From Vitellaria paradoxa (taxonomy: Eukaryota; Streptophyta; Magnoliopsida; Ericales; Sapotaceae): a stretch of 64,000 nt of DNA. The notes below the pieces were generated by a model. It ran no database searches. It had not been told where the DNA came from and worked only from the letters and a program-made list of their open reading frames with translations. Each line of letters opens with the position of its first letter. Position 1 is the first letter of the stretch. This document shows, piece by piece, positions 1-12,000 of the stretch. The stretch is taken from NCBI GenBank assembly GCA_019916065.1, contig CM034236.1, positions 49,628,690-49,692,689 of the forward strand, in the 5' to 3' direction. A program made the translations under genes and the position numbers.

Positions 1-273
1 TCTTTCGCTATTACTCGGCTCCTCCACCATGGGCCTCTTCCCCAGCCACTTCTCGCTCATAGAAGCATTGCCATCTGAAGAAAAAGAAGGAAGTAATCGT
101 TCTCCTTGTTGCTCATGTTCATGAACAATGTTCGGTTGCTCAAGAACCTGATTATGATTACGAACTGAATCAGCATTTTGTTCTACCGACTCTGCATTGT
201 TATTTGCATTGGAACCACGACGCGAGGAAGAGGCCCCTGGTAAAGGATTTGAGCTGCCACTGCGACGTTGCAT
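1..273 (-). CDS. N-terminal part of an unrecognised protein, cut by the left edge
   Basis: Reading the minus strand from an ATG at 273 gives an open frame of 91 codons that continues past the window edge. The visible part starts MQRRSGSSNPLPGASSSRRG and is rich in Ser, Asn, Gln and Glu, so it looks like a disordered N-terminus. A later part contains SEKWLGKRPMVEEP. I see no named domain. The frame is also open for about ten codons upstream of the ATG, but a possible splice acceptor (CTGAAG) lies just before the ATG, which suggests that the coding part begins in this exon after a leader intron. It is backed by a TATA box and a leader exon near 4.0 kb on the same strand. I do not recognise the family. 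Confidence 0.5.
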   Translation of the reverse strand, partial: MQRRSGSSNPLPGASSSRRGSNANNNAESVEQNADSVRNHNQVLEQPNIVHEHEQQGERLLPSFSSDGNASMSEKWLGKRPMVEEPSNSER

Positions 274-340
274 TTCTTCAGCAGTTCGGGAGTTACAGTA
301 ATGAATTATGATCAGTGACCATGAACAACAAAGATCAGTA

Positions 341-395
<55 letters not shown>

Positions 396-3300
396 TTCAA
401 AGAATCAAATATTACTGGATCAAAAGGAAACATCTTTAATAGCTTTGGGTTGAAAATGATCTCTGTCGGTTAGGGGAGATTAAAAACATAACTGCGTCCT
501 CAGAAGTGCCAGCAATAAAGGAAACCAAAGGGAGTAATTAGACCTTGAACTACAGATCGGCATGCACGAGTACGATAAATTAGGTAACTACACAAGCAGC
601 TGAAACCATGCAACTAGCAAGTCATGCAACAGCCAGAGATATCTCTATGTTCCTCTAATGACCAATTACAAATCTTAAACTTGGACATTATTACAATAAT
701 GAAAACAATTTGAAAGAGTTAAAAAGAATATTAGTCACCATTTCCTTTAAATAGTAAAATTGTTAAGGGTAGAGTAATTTTATTATTTATATTGATTTAT
801 TTTTTCTTAATAATCTCAGTAATAATTCAATTATTTTGGGTGTAATAATCCAATTATTTTGGATTAAGTTGATTCAATTCTAATACAAAATTAGTTTTTG
901 ATTCGGGATCTAATATTGGGTTTATTATAAAATCGAATTGACTCATGTACATTCTTATTTTTATAGTGACCAAAATAATTTTCTTATAAATATGACTATT
1001 GACTTTTTTTTTAAGTTATAATAAGGTTTAAACTCAAAATATTTGTGTATTCTAATATATGATAACTACTATCTTACTTAAAAACTCACTTTAATATGAT
1101 ATTAGAATAAACAAAAACTTAAAATATATTATGTCAAACTGTTAATTACCATCTTACTTTCAATATGATATTAAAATAAGTAAAACCCCTAAGCTGAAAA
1201 CTCACAGCTGGATAATAAAAATAAATAAATAAAATTAATAGCTGCACTATTTATTCATTATAATAATCTCTCTCAATGGAAAAAATAACCATTCTTATGT
1301 TTTCATTCACTCATAAAATACGTGATAAGAATATAAAACAAGCTGTGGAGAGACAAAATGTGGAGCTATATGGTGGTTTCACAACCTCCACTCACCACTA
1401 CCATCACCAACACATTCGCCATGCACCAACATCTCCATCACTTTTATCATTATCACTGTTGTCATAACCACGGACCACAATCTTTACCGCCAATCACTCA
1501 TTTTTACCATCTCATCACTACAACTCTTTACCACTCACCACTGCATTTTTTTGTCATCTCATCACTACCATTCACTTTCACCGATCACATCCATTTCTAT
1601 CTCTATCCCACCTCCAAGAATTTTTTATTCTATTTCATTTTATTTTATTTTAAATTAATATTAAAATATAAATGATTACTATATTTTATTATTATTTTAC
1701 TTCCAAACTACAAAAAAAAAAAAAAAAATGAAAATAGTCACTCCATTCTAATATTATTTAATTTGGCAACGAAACGGAGAAATGAAATTCCCATCTTCAT
1801 TCCTCCATGCCAAACTTAGACAAACTTCAACATTAAATAAAAAATAGCACCCCGCACTTTTTTCAATAATCTAGCTCAGTTTTTATGCATGCCTCCGTAG
1901 ATAGAAAGCCACCAGCTGATAGATAGATACATTCAAATTAATAGATGTGAACCTCAGTTTACCAACCTTAGAATGGATGAAAAATAAATTTAGTTTGTTG
2001 ATTAATGAAGAGGGTGATCCTTACGCAATCAAAAGGTTGTTCGGGGGTTTAATGCTAAAAAAAGTTTCTCTGGGCGGGAAGATTGCATGCGTCCCATTCC
2101 CAGACCCCGCATAAACAAGAGCTTGGTGGGTGTCTTTAATGAAGAGAGAAATAAGATAACACTTGGAAGCAATAAAGAACTCTTAAAAAAAAAAAAATCA
2201 TTTCTTTTAAACATAAGAAGCCCCCACCCAAATATCCACACTACAACCCAAGAAAATAAACAAACAGACAAAAGGAAAGAAAACGGAAATAGAGAAAGTA
2301 AAGGCTTCATAGTAGACAAAGATCACATAAATACATGTTCCATGCACCGTCAGTAATTAACCTTAACAATGAAGGACCGACCACTGATATAGAGATCCAC
2401 AGTAGGTTAAGAATCTAAACCTATGGATGCATAAACATCAACCGAAATGGAAAACGAGCCGCAGAGTCATTGAGTATTTAATGCATATCATTACCTCTAT
2501 ATTTCCAGAAACTTGAAGATCGATATATATATAATATACACACGCACCTGAGACGGGGAAAAATGAAAACAAAGAAAGATATCTTGTCAGAAAATTGGTG
2601 TCAGATCCTTAAACAAATGATATACTACAGTCCTTTGGCTTAATCAAACATTTGCATATTTGAAAAGGTAAGGAATTGGAAATGACCAAAGTCCTTTGGA
2701 GTATGAAACCAATAATAGATCACAAAATCATCTCAATCCCCTTGATTAAAAAAAAAGAAAAAAAAAAAAAAAAAGAAACTAGTGTGTGGTAGTGTGTGAT
2801 TCTTGATAAATATATATATATATATATATATATTAGGATGGACTATTAATGAAATTATTGGCGAATTTATGATTAAATGTTTGGAGAATGAGGTTAAAAA
2901 ATTATATATATATATATAAGGTAGTCAAGAGTTTTCAATAATTTTTTTTTTTTTTTGAGTGACGAGTTTTTATAAATTAAAAAGGACGTTTAATATTTTT
3001 ATTAAAATTACATTAGATCTTTAAATATTTTGTTGAAGTTCGGCCATTAGCGGATAAAAGGGATTAAAGAAAAAATAAAAATAAAAAAATTAGACGCCTA
3101 GATTTTCAGTACTTTTTTAATGTAAATATGCCCACAGATAATGGTTGATCAAGAAGGAGAAAAAAAAGAAAAAAAAAAAAAAAAAAAACTCAGATTTGCA
3201 AAGCCGCATCTCTCTTAAAGAGCTAAAGAGCCAAAAAAAATCTATTAAAATTAAATTAAAATTAAAAACATATTAAAATAATAATAAAAAACTAAATCGA

Positions 3301-3841
3301 TCGATTTGAGACGAACCTCCCAATTCAAGCGAGAAGCACAGATAAAAAAAAAAAAAAAAAATTACATTTCTCAGATCAATTGACAACCACGGATCGACAC
3401 GAGCTTAAAACAAAATGGTTAAAAATAAATAAATAAATGAATGAATAACAAGAATTAACCATCAAGAAATCATAAAACCACTGAAAATTAAGAGAAAACC
3501 CTATATCATCAACCTACGATCTCAAGTAAAACAGATACATTGAAAACCCACAAAAAAAATAAAATAAATTCACTAAAAAATAAACATGAGAGACCGGGAT
3601 TAGGCCGAGAGTGTCGCGAGTTTACTCTTTACATAAATCACGCGAATTCAATTTCTAGCTCAACAGAGATATGTGCGAGAGATATGTGTGAGAGTAACCT
3701 ATATTTTCTTAGTCTATCAATCAGTTACGCGACAATAAACCGGTATGCTTCGGGATTAAGAAAAAAATGAACAGGCAATTACAAACCAAGAAAGCTCGCA
3801 GAATTCAAAGATAAACAGAAGGTAGCGGAAAGATTATATAC
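274..3841 (-). other. Probable leader intron of the left-edge gene
   Basis: There is no convincing coding sequence here. A good donor on the minus strand (TTTCTG followed by GTATAT) lies at 3842/3841, and the next plausible acceptor is just before the ATG at 273. The stretch holds homopolymer A tracts (about 1713, 2185, 2740-2774, 3170-3187, 3343), a TA run at 2810-2833 and a GA/TA microsatellite at 340-393. Short ORFs at 1276-1675 and 2029-2356 are low-complexity and look like chance. The exact acceptor is uncertain. Confidence 0.4.
340..393. repeat. (TA)n(GA)n microsatellite
   Basis: A TA run passes directly into a GA run of about 19 units. It lies just upstream of the first coding exon of the left-edge gene, where the minus strand reads as a long CT tract, possibly serving as the polypyrimidine tract of the intron. 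Confidence 0.9.
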
Positions 3842-4010
3842 CAGAAAGAATCGAATCAAATCGATCGACGACGACGGAGAGAACGAAAATCACCGCAGAG
3901 CTGCGTCTCTCTCTCTCTCTCTCTATGCAACAACTTCTCTTTTTCTCTCTACCCCTCAAGGAACGAACCAACTGAGAAAATGAGAGAGAGATTTTGAGAG
4001 AAAGTGTATG
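3842..4010 (-). other. Probable 5' leader exon of the left-edge gene
   Basis: This block lies downstream of a TATA box on the minus strand, is much less A-rich than its surroundings, has CT/GA tracts typical of plant leaders (CT run at 3905-3924) and ends at a good GT donor. There is no long ORF in it, so I read it as untranslated. Both ends are inferred. Confidence 0.4.
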
Positions 4011-4035
4011 TGATGGGAAAGCGAGGTTGGTGAGG

Positions 4036-4045
4036 AAATATATAA
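4036..4045 (-). promoter_or_regulatory. TATA box for the left-edge gene
   Basis: On the minus strand this reads TTATATATTT in GC-richer surroundings, about 30 bp upstream of the inferred transcription start near 4008. Its position relative to the CT-rich leader fits a normal plant core promoter. Confidence 0.5.
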
Positions 4046-4199
4046 CGCCCCTGAAAGGCCAAAGAGGGTTTGAAAATCATAATTACAGCCCGCAACCAGA
4101 CAATTTGCTTTGCTAATCAGTTGTTAATATCCAGCGCCGACTTACTCTGGTGTGTGTGTATCTGCTTTCTCTCTCTAGAAAAAAAAAAAAAAAAGGTCG

Positions 4200-5660
4200 T
4201 CATTTGATCTTGCAGTTTGTCTTTCTTGATCTAGCTTCATCTTCCCTCCTCCGTGTCGAGGTTCAAAGTTCAAACTTAATTGTAATTCGCTTTTCACCCC
4301 TTAATTTAATCTATTAACCTTTTATTCCCATATGAAATAACTAATTATAGTACAAAAGCCTTCCTGGGAGGCCCTTTAATTTTTCTTTTCCAAATATTTG
4401 TAACTTGTGACTCTAAATTTATTTTCTAAATATTATATTAATTTTTTAGATTATATTAATTTTTTAGATTGTTAACTTAATTTGAAATATTTGCATGATT
4501 TTTAAGCGGTTAATTATAATCAAGATTTGGGGCCCATCAACTTTTATCAATTTTTTTTATTTCTTCGATTAAATTTTGACATATATCATTTTTACATCAA
4601 ATTTTTTACTTTTATTGTACTCTTTTACCATTCAAATATTATTTGATATTTGAGCAGTTGATAACTAAAGAAATGATTCATTTTCTTGCTTTTTTTTTTA
4701 TATAAAGAAGGAATTTTTTAATTAATTATATCAAATTTGTGATTGATAAATGTTGCGCTTAATATGAAATTAATTTCATATAAAATTTTTGAAACTAGTA
4801 ATTTGACAAAAACATTATAAAAAGTTTAAAAGAAGTTTATTGGCTCCGTTTTTTTGACGTCAAAAATATATATTTACAAAAAAAAACACTTTTTACCTAT
4901 GTTATTAAAAAATATTTTTCTAAAATATTAATAAATATATATTTTTTTAAAATATTTTACATCGAAACAAATTAAATTGATTAAAAAAAGGTACTCCAAT
5001 TTTTATTGCACAACAATAAAACTAATTGACCATTCTGGCACTGTTTGGTGTCCTAAAAAACCAAAAAAAAAAAATTTAAAAATTTTTAAAAATCTCTAAA
5101 ATTTATATACTTTTTATCTTACTGTACGATTTACGAATTCACAATCTATCTCATTTATCTCATTTTATCTCATTTTTTTTATCAATCTATGTGTGATAAT
5201 TAAATATTACGAATAATTTTTTTTAGAAAAAAATTATTCTAATGCAGGCGCAAAGGGCGGGAAAGGAGCCGGTTTGAGATGAAAATTAGAACCAAAGCAT
5301 TACTGTCAATGAATATCTTCCTATTTTGCATTTGCACCCATTAATATGCCATAATTAAATTTATTCTGACAAGTAACCAAAAAAATAATTATTTTTCCTT
5401 TGACGCCAATGATTCTCCGTATTATGTTTCTCCCCTTCCCCCAAAAATAGTAAGGGCGAAAAAGGAAAAATAAAAAGTATTTTTCTACGTAGCAGCAATT
5501 AATGAGAATTACCTTCTTTAGTTATTAAGCGATGATACGTGTGACTTTTTTTTTTTTTTCTCAATAATCAATAAAAATATTTTAGTTTTACAAATTATGA
5601 ATATTTACTTAAATTTTCTATTTATTAAAACAATGTATGTGAATTTTTATTTTATTTTAC
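4200..5660. other. AT-rich intergenic DNA, no gene seen
   Basis: No ORF with protein-like composition on either strand. Fragments such as the one near 4570-4660 (a pyrimidine-rich stretch followed by ACCATTCAAATATT) resemble a block at about 41,190-41,240, so it probably holds decayed nonautonomous transposons. Confidence 0.4.
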
Positions 5661-5663
5661 TTA

Positions 5664-5885
5664 ATTTTATGCCAGTACACATGGGATGCACGAGAATTTT
5701 TATGAAAATTTTATTTTAAAACTATGATGTACCATTAATTAATTTAATAATTTATTTAAAAAATTAAAAAAAATACAGGCGCACACGTGATACACATGAA
5801 TTTTCATCAAACTTTTATTTAAAAATTATGCGTGTATCATTAATTAATTTCTTATTTCATTTTAAAAAATTAAAAAAATAAATAA
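5664..5885. repeat. Diverged tandem duplication of about 110 bp
   Basis: Two adjacent units share the order: a GTACACATG/ACACGTGATACAC-like start, ATGAAAATTTTATTTTAAAA, then CATTAATTAATTT and a TTTAAAAAATTAAAAAAAT end. The second begins near 5777. The starts resemble reversed Helitron 3' ends (a GTGC-type stem before an AT-rich body). Short direct repeats follow at 5956-6040 (ATTATAAGAGTAGTTAG twice). Confidence 0.55.
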
Positions 5886-6243
5886 TGAGTAATTATTAAC
5901 TAAAGTTATTTAAATAGATTTTAAGTAATTAAGGGCATTTAGATAAAATAAAAGAACATTATAAGAGTAGTTAGCAGTTAAAAGCATTTAAGGAAAATTA
6001 TAAGAGTAGTTAGTAGTTAAAAAAGGAAAATAAAAAATAAAAAGATAAAATTACTTAAATAATTTATAAAAGTTAAAAAATTACTTATACACAACTTTCA
6101 AGTTGTGAGTGGGTTATTAGTGATTTAGGGTCATTAATGAAAAAAATAAATAAACAAAAAGTTTCACCAGAAAAAGGTTATATTAAAAAAAAAAAAAAAA
6201 AAAACTTCACCAAACCTTAATATTTACCCTATAATAGTATAGA
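5676..6243 (-). mobile_element. Possible small Helitron, minus strand
   Basis: On the minus strand the sequence beginning at 6243 reads TCTATACTATTATAGGG, preceded by A. That is the usual 5' start of many plant Helitrons (TC after an A target base). The 3' end would lie to the left, possibly in the duplicated block at 5664-5885, but I cannot fix it. There is no coding capacity. Confidence 0.3.
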
Positions 6244-6605
6244 TAAATATAGATATAGGAAAACTTCAATAATATTTAAGATGCAATCGAATTTATATTT
6301 GACTATAGCTACTCACATTATATTTTTAATTTTTAAATTAAATGCACGCTACTTTATATATAATTTATATAAATTTTCTTATTTTTTGATACTAAGATCT
6401 CAAATTATGGCCACATTTTTAAATTCTAGATAATAAGATTTTAAATCAGGCAAATGCATTATGATTAAATATATTTAAACTACTCACAAAAGAGGAAGGG
6501 AGTTTTGTTCTTCAATGTGCATTAATTTAATTAAATTTGTTAAATCTATTGTTATAATTCATTGATTTAATATTTGTATATTTTCAATTGTTAGATTTAT
6601 TCTAT

Positions 6606-6776
6606 AACTCTGAGAGTTAGCTCAGCTGGTAAGAACTTGAGTTTGCTCCCCAATGGTCACTAATTCGAGTTTACTCAGGGCCATTGGAGGTTTACTTGGT
6701 CATTAACTTAAGGACCACAGAATTTGTTGAGATGCGCGCAAATTGACCCGGACACGTTGAGATATTAAAAAAAAAA
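6606..6776 (+). mobile_element. tRNA-derived SINE with 17-bp target duplication
   Basis: The body starts AACTCTGAGAGTTAGCTCAG, a tRNA-like RNA polymerase III box A (TTAGCTCAGCTGGTAAGA), followed at a suitable distance by a degenerate box B (ATTCGAGTTT). It ends in a run of A. It is flanked by an exact 17-bp duplication, TGTTAGATTTATTCTAT, at 6589-6605 and 6777-6793. These are the hallmarks of a SINE mobilised by LINE machinery. A tRNA gene is ruled out because no cloverleaf or CCA-side stem closes. Confidence 0.85.
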
Positions 6777-6793
6777 TGTTAGATTTATTCTAT

Positions 6794-7542
6794 GATCATG
6801 ATTACTTTTTTCTATCTTCACTTTGATTGTTTTTTCAGTCACTTTACATGAAAACATAATTCATCACTTTTTCGATATATTTTTTTGAATACTTTTACAT
6901 ATGAAAGTTTTTCAATTAATATTTTAAAAAATATAATAATATTTTTACAATAAATAATAAAATTGTATATATTTATTAAACAATGTATGAATACCTATTA
7001 GATAAAATCAATTAAAATTTTTATTTAAAAAATTATATTTAAACTTTAATTTTCTTTAAGAATTTATTAAAAAATAAATAATTAAATTAAAATTTTAATT
7101 TTAATATGCTTAAAACTTAAATCTTAAATACATATATTTTTATATTCTTTGTGTCATTTATATAATAAGGAAGGTTAAAATTTTGAATTTGAGATATTTT
7201 CAACTATTTAATTTACTTAGTAGCCAATATTATTTTTCTTTTTCTTTCTACTTTAATTGTCTTTTCGGTCATCTGATATGAAAACATACTCTCTCACTTT
7301 TCCCATATTTTTTTAATACTTTTTATGTAAAAGTTTTTAAATTAATATTCTAAAAATGTGATAATATTTATACATTCATCAAACATTGTATGAATATTTT
7401 AATTTCTTTTTATTAGTAATTTTTATTTTTATAGGTTATTCTTATAGTTTTTTTTTTATGTAGGTTTGCTTTATAAATTTAAATTTAAGTTATTTACACG
7501 TTAAATTATATTTCTGTACCTTTAGGTACAGACAATTACTAG
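6794..7542 (+). mobile_element. Nonautonomous Helitron-like copy, 3' end at 7542
   Basis: The right end reads TGTACC TTTA GGTACA (7515-7530, a 6-bp stem with 4-nt loop), then 8 nt, then CTAG followed by T. A hairpin just before CTRR and a T target base is the Helitron 3' signature. The AT-rich body matches the element pair at 48.8-49.5 kb and the reversed copy at 50.5-51.5 kb, and it contains an internal duplication (about 6810-6960 against 7235-7380). The left boundary is not defined; the SINE at 6606 lies next to or inside it. Confidence 0.5.
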
Positions 7543-7543
7543 T

Positions 7544-10500
7544 ATATTATATTACACATTTTTTTCAAAATTAAGTAATAAAAAGTAATAAAAATGGAAA
7601 ATGAAATTAATTAAGATTAGTTGCTGGATAGAACTCTTTAAATGCAGAGTCATATTAAATATCATTAAAAGAAAATATAAAGTTAGCTAAAGCATTAATT
7701 GACGATTGATTCAAGCTAAATTTTTACTTATTTGAGTAGATTTGGGTTATGACAATATGGGCAGAAATAAATGCATCTATTTCCAACATATAATTACCAT
7801 TACTGCTATCGAATTGCGGTTAAATGAAAACTTAATCCTTGTTTGTGATAAGCAAGCTCTCTTTCTTTTCCTTTTTTCTTTCCCCCGAATTAAATAATTT
7901 AATTAGTTAATAAAATTGGTAAATAAACTTATCCTAATTGTCATTAATATTATAAAATTTAGATAAAATTTAGAGTGAACCTTTTGCACTTTACAAATAG
8001 TCTTTTGCACTCTATTTTACTTTTTTATTAATTAAAATTACACATTTGCCCACTTATCTTTTCAAATATTTTTTACATACTTATAATGCCATAAAAACCC
8101 TTATACAAAAACCCAATTCAAGACATAATTATAATGTTATAAATACTTTTGTTTCATAATAGAAATTATTATTTTTTAAATATATGCAAAATGCAATTTA
8201 CCAAAATTTCTTAGATATTTTAATAAGTGGGCGGACAATTACAATATCAATTTTTTGAAAAATTCACTTATGCATGTGAATATGATAAAAATTTCTAATT
8301 TTATAACATTTTAAAAAAATATTTGTTATTATAAAAAATTAAAATTAAGTTTTCAAAATAAATATAGTTATGATTTGTTTAACAAATCTGTCTATATACT
8401 TAAAAGTTAATTTTTATTAATTTATTGATTTCCCTATTTATATATTTTTTATTTTTTATATACATAAATGGTAAGAAAAAAAATCAAAGATTTAATTTTG
8501 AATTAAGGATTGGTGAGAAAAATTAGTAGGTATAAGAGATAATTACAAATTTAAATTTACAGGTGGTCTCATCTTCATGTTTGTAAGTTTTATGGAAGGA
8601 AAAAATATTTCAAAAGACTAAAGCAAATTTAATTTTCATTTATTTTTCTATCAATTATATAAAACTAAATGTTAATTAATTTTATAACCTAATCAAATAA
8701 GAAAATAATTTATTTCATTTCTATTTATTTACATACTTTTGTCATTTTCTTTGTCATCTTGATATTTATTTATTTTTATAAATCTTTCATAAATTATTTA
8801 TTTTAACATTTAATACCCTTATATTTTATTTCATTGTATTATTTTTAAAATATATTCCTAGATTATGATAACTGGAAGAATTGTATAGAATCTTGCTAAA
8901 TGACTTAAAAAATGATGACAAAAATTAAAATGAAAATTTTATAAATACAATGAATAAAAATTAATTTTTTATTTGATCAAATTATGGAATAAAATAAAAT
9001 AAAATTTATTTTTATATAACTGTTAAAATATAAATAGAATAAAAAAAATGTGCGGGAGGCATATTGTACGTACTTATGTCAATACAATGAAACTAGTAAC
9101 AAAATTCTTAGAATTTTTTTCTTTTTACTATACTATAATTATATTTATATGATTTTTTTATGCGTATTATTACTATTAAAATAATATTATTAGTAAATTT
9201 TAATATTATCACTGACCAAACGAGAAGTGGCTATGGCACTTAATTAATGGATTTGACTACGGTTTGCGAAATAAATTTTGAAAGTAGTTACACTTCATTT
9301 CCATGTAGTTTGGGCCAAAAACATATAACACCTTCGTGGTTTGAACTAAAATCAAAATTATTAAAAATATATTAAATTTAATTATATTTGTATCACAAGA
9401 GCCATATAACCGTATATACGAATCATTTAAAAACATTGTTATATGAGAAAAATAGAAGCAAATTGAATATTTTTAAAAAAAAATTAAGATAAAAGTTTTA
9501 TTTTAACATAAAAATAGTTAAAATGTAATTTTATTTATCTATTTTCATGAAAATCTTTTTTTCCCAACCAATATTGGCAACGGGACACAAATTCAGTTAA
9601 ATTTAATATATTCAATCTATTTTGCGCTCTAGACCAAATTACAAGAGTAATATTTATTGATTTTCAAGTTAAAAATGGATCATGAGATTTTTTTGTTAAA
9701 TCCCACGAATTAAACCTAAATTTTAACCATGTAGGTTGACATGTTGCATAATAAAGACGATCGGATAACAAATTATTTTTTAAATAAACAGTGAGCAACC
9801 ATTTTTGTTTTCACACACAAATCAGATTTTGTTTTTATCAATGAATGCAAATAAATTTAGCACGTATTAGTGAATCAATTTAGTACACACTTGTCACGCA
9901 CCCTACCTTAAATGTTTGGATGTATGATATAGGAAAATGAAAATTGATTTGACGAAAAATAAAACTAATACAAGGTTAAGTCAAGTCAATAAATAGTAAT
10001 TATTCGCCATCATTTAGATCAACTTATATAGTCAAACAATTAATACGGTATAAAACCTCTACAAACGTTGTCTCTCATTTTCATATTAAAATAAAATAAT
10101 ATAAAATAATCCAAAGGTTTATCGTTTTCATATTAAAATAAAATAATATAAAGCAATTCAAGGATTACCATCGAAGCAATCACTAAACAAGACCTATCCA
10201 ACTACAACAATCGGTGCAACATAGCAATATAATATAAACTCTGGCAATAAACTATAATACATCTCAAATGAAGATGTTATAAATCTGATTTTGGGACCCA
10301 TACTACGGGTTATACAAATGATAATACAATAGGAAAAAAAAAATTTACAATCTCTCAATCCAATCAATAACATTTAGCCTGACTCCGATTGAAGACTCAA
10401 AGCTCTCAAGAAGTCACCCAATTAAATACAACAATGGACATATATAGACTAAGAACAGAACTGTGATCATACCTAAACTACCTACATATTCTTTCTTAAA

Positions 10501-12000
10501 AATTAGGTCACCATTCTTTTTAATATTTATAACTAAACCCATTATAAGAGTTTATTCCTACAATCATTAATACGAGACTCAATTATAATCAACAATTTCA
10601 GTATATCAACTCGTAGCAATAAACTATTTGACAAAAATATTAATAGATAAAATCTCATGCAATGAGGTATAATAAAACGCAAGACTAATGTAACTTTTAA
10701 TCTATTATCTACCCTTAATCTTTTCTGAGATGGATAACGTTTAACAAAATAAGCGAAATTACTAACTACACCGTTTTACGATTTACAACTGGGTGACAAT
10801 TAGTTACACATGCGAAACCACTAGCTACATCATTTTAATCACGCTAATAACAAATTAGCACCGCACAGGTGCATCCTATCCTAAATAATAATAATAATAA
10901 AACACATAGTCTCTCAACAACTTTTTTACCGTATCTCACGATAAGCATCCACCAATAGGCAAAAGAGTCTGCAGCCCGATAAATTAAAATACCAATATCT
11001 CAATTAATATTCTATCGCCAATAACCAATTTTCTAGTCATATATATTGATTGGAGATTATCTAATATTTTACAAAACTCATTTTATCATCTTTCAAAAAA
11101 TATAAATCCCAACCATATATAAATATAACTATACACACGACACATCAATATAACACAATAAGACTATCTTAGCCAATCATAATAACTGAATGATGCAACA
11201 CTCGTCGAATGAGCGTAGCCAAATGAGGATATTAATATAGATATGTGAAAATAAAAGAAAAAAAATATGAAAGGAAATAAATATATTCGAAAAAAAAAAT
11301 GGGATAACATTTTAGAAGATAAGTTGAGCGCATGTCATTTAAAATAGTTTGATTATATTCAATGTAGTCATAGGGATGCACCAATACAAAAGATCGAATC
11401 AATTCAAGTATAAGAGGTAAAGAAAACAAAAGATACACCTAAAATTACATAAATTGAAATTATTAAAAAAAGAAAAGAAGAAAAGAAGAAAAAAAAAAAC
11501 TAATCTCATATAACCTTACGAAAAATATAATACATGACGTAAATAAATAGATGAAGAGGATTCATGTAACCATTCCTAACTAATTTGGGACTAATGGTTT
11601 ATTGAGTTGAATGGTTATAGGGGGGTGTGAGTTGGTCGGTCGATCGGACAGGCAGAAAAAACTTGTTCCATTTTGTTTGATGGCGGAAATAGAATCCTGA
11701 TTCCCAAAAAGATGAGCAAAGCCGCCATGCTTTAAGCAAGAATAAAGGCCAAAAATGCCTCATGAAAGGAGATTTAAGCTAAAATAGTTGCTAGTAGGAG
11801 GATGAAAATAATGCAGTCTTTCACGTCAGAATTAAAGGGGAATAAATGCAGCGTTCTATCAAGGGGTATAAAATTCTGACGAGGACAGCACAGATACAAT
11901 ATGCTGGATTCTCATGAAGAAATTGAAAAAGGAAAAATGCAAAGATCCTTAAACATTATGCTTTCATAAGAGTTCCATTATCTCCTATAAAACTAAAATG
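7544..12000. other. AT-rich intergenic DNA, no gene seen
   Basis: I find no coding exon. The stretch at 9.9-11.3 kb is less T-rich and might be an old retroelement remnant, but nothing in it is recognisable. A direct repeat (TTCATATTAAAATAAAATAA twice) sits at 10,078-10,152. Elsewhere there are only short AT repeats. Confidence 0.4.

Noticed and set aside
1276..1675. Overlapping plus-strand frames of 63 and 105 codons
   Set aside because: His/Thr/Ser-rich translation of a CAC/ATC-rich tract, without a promoter or homologous features; likely chance.
2810..2833. TA-run and nearby A-runs as regulatory sites
   Set aside because: Simple repeats of this kind are everywhere in the window; nothing ties them to a promoter.
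6606..6700. tRNA gene candidate (box A and box B)
   Set aside because: The acceptor and other stems do not pair, and an exact target duplication plus A-tail show it is a SINE. The same applies to the candidate at 47,576.
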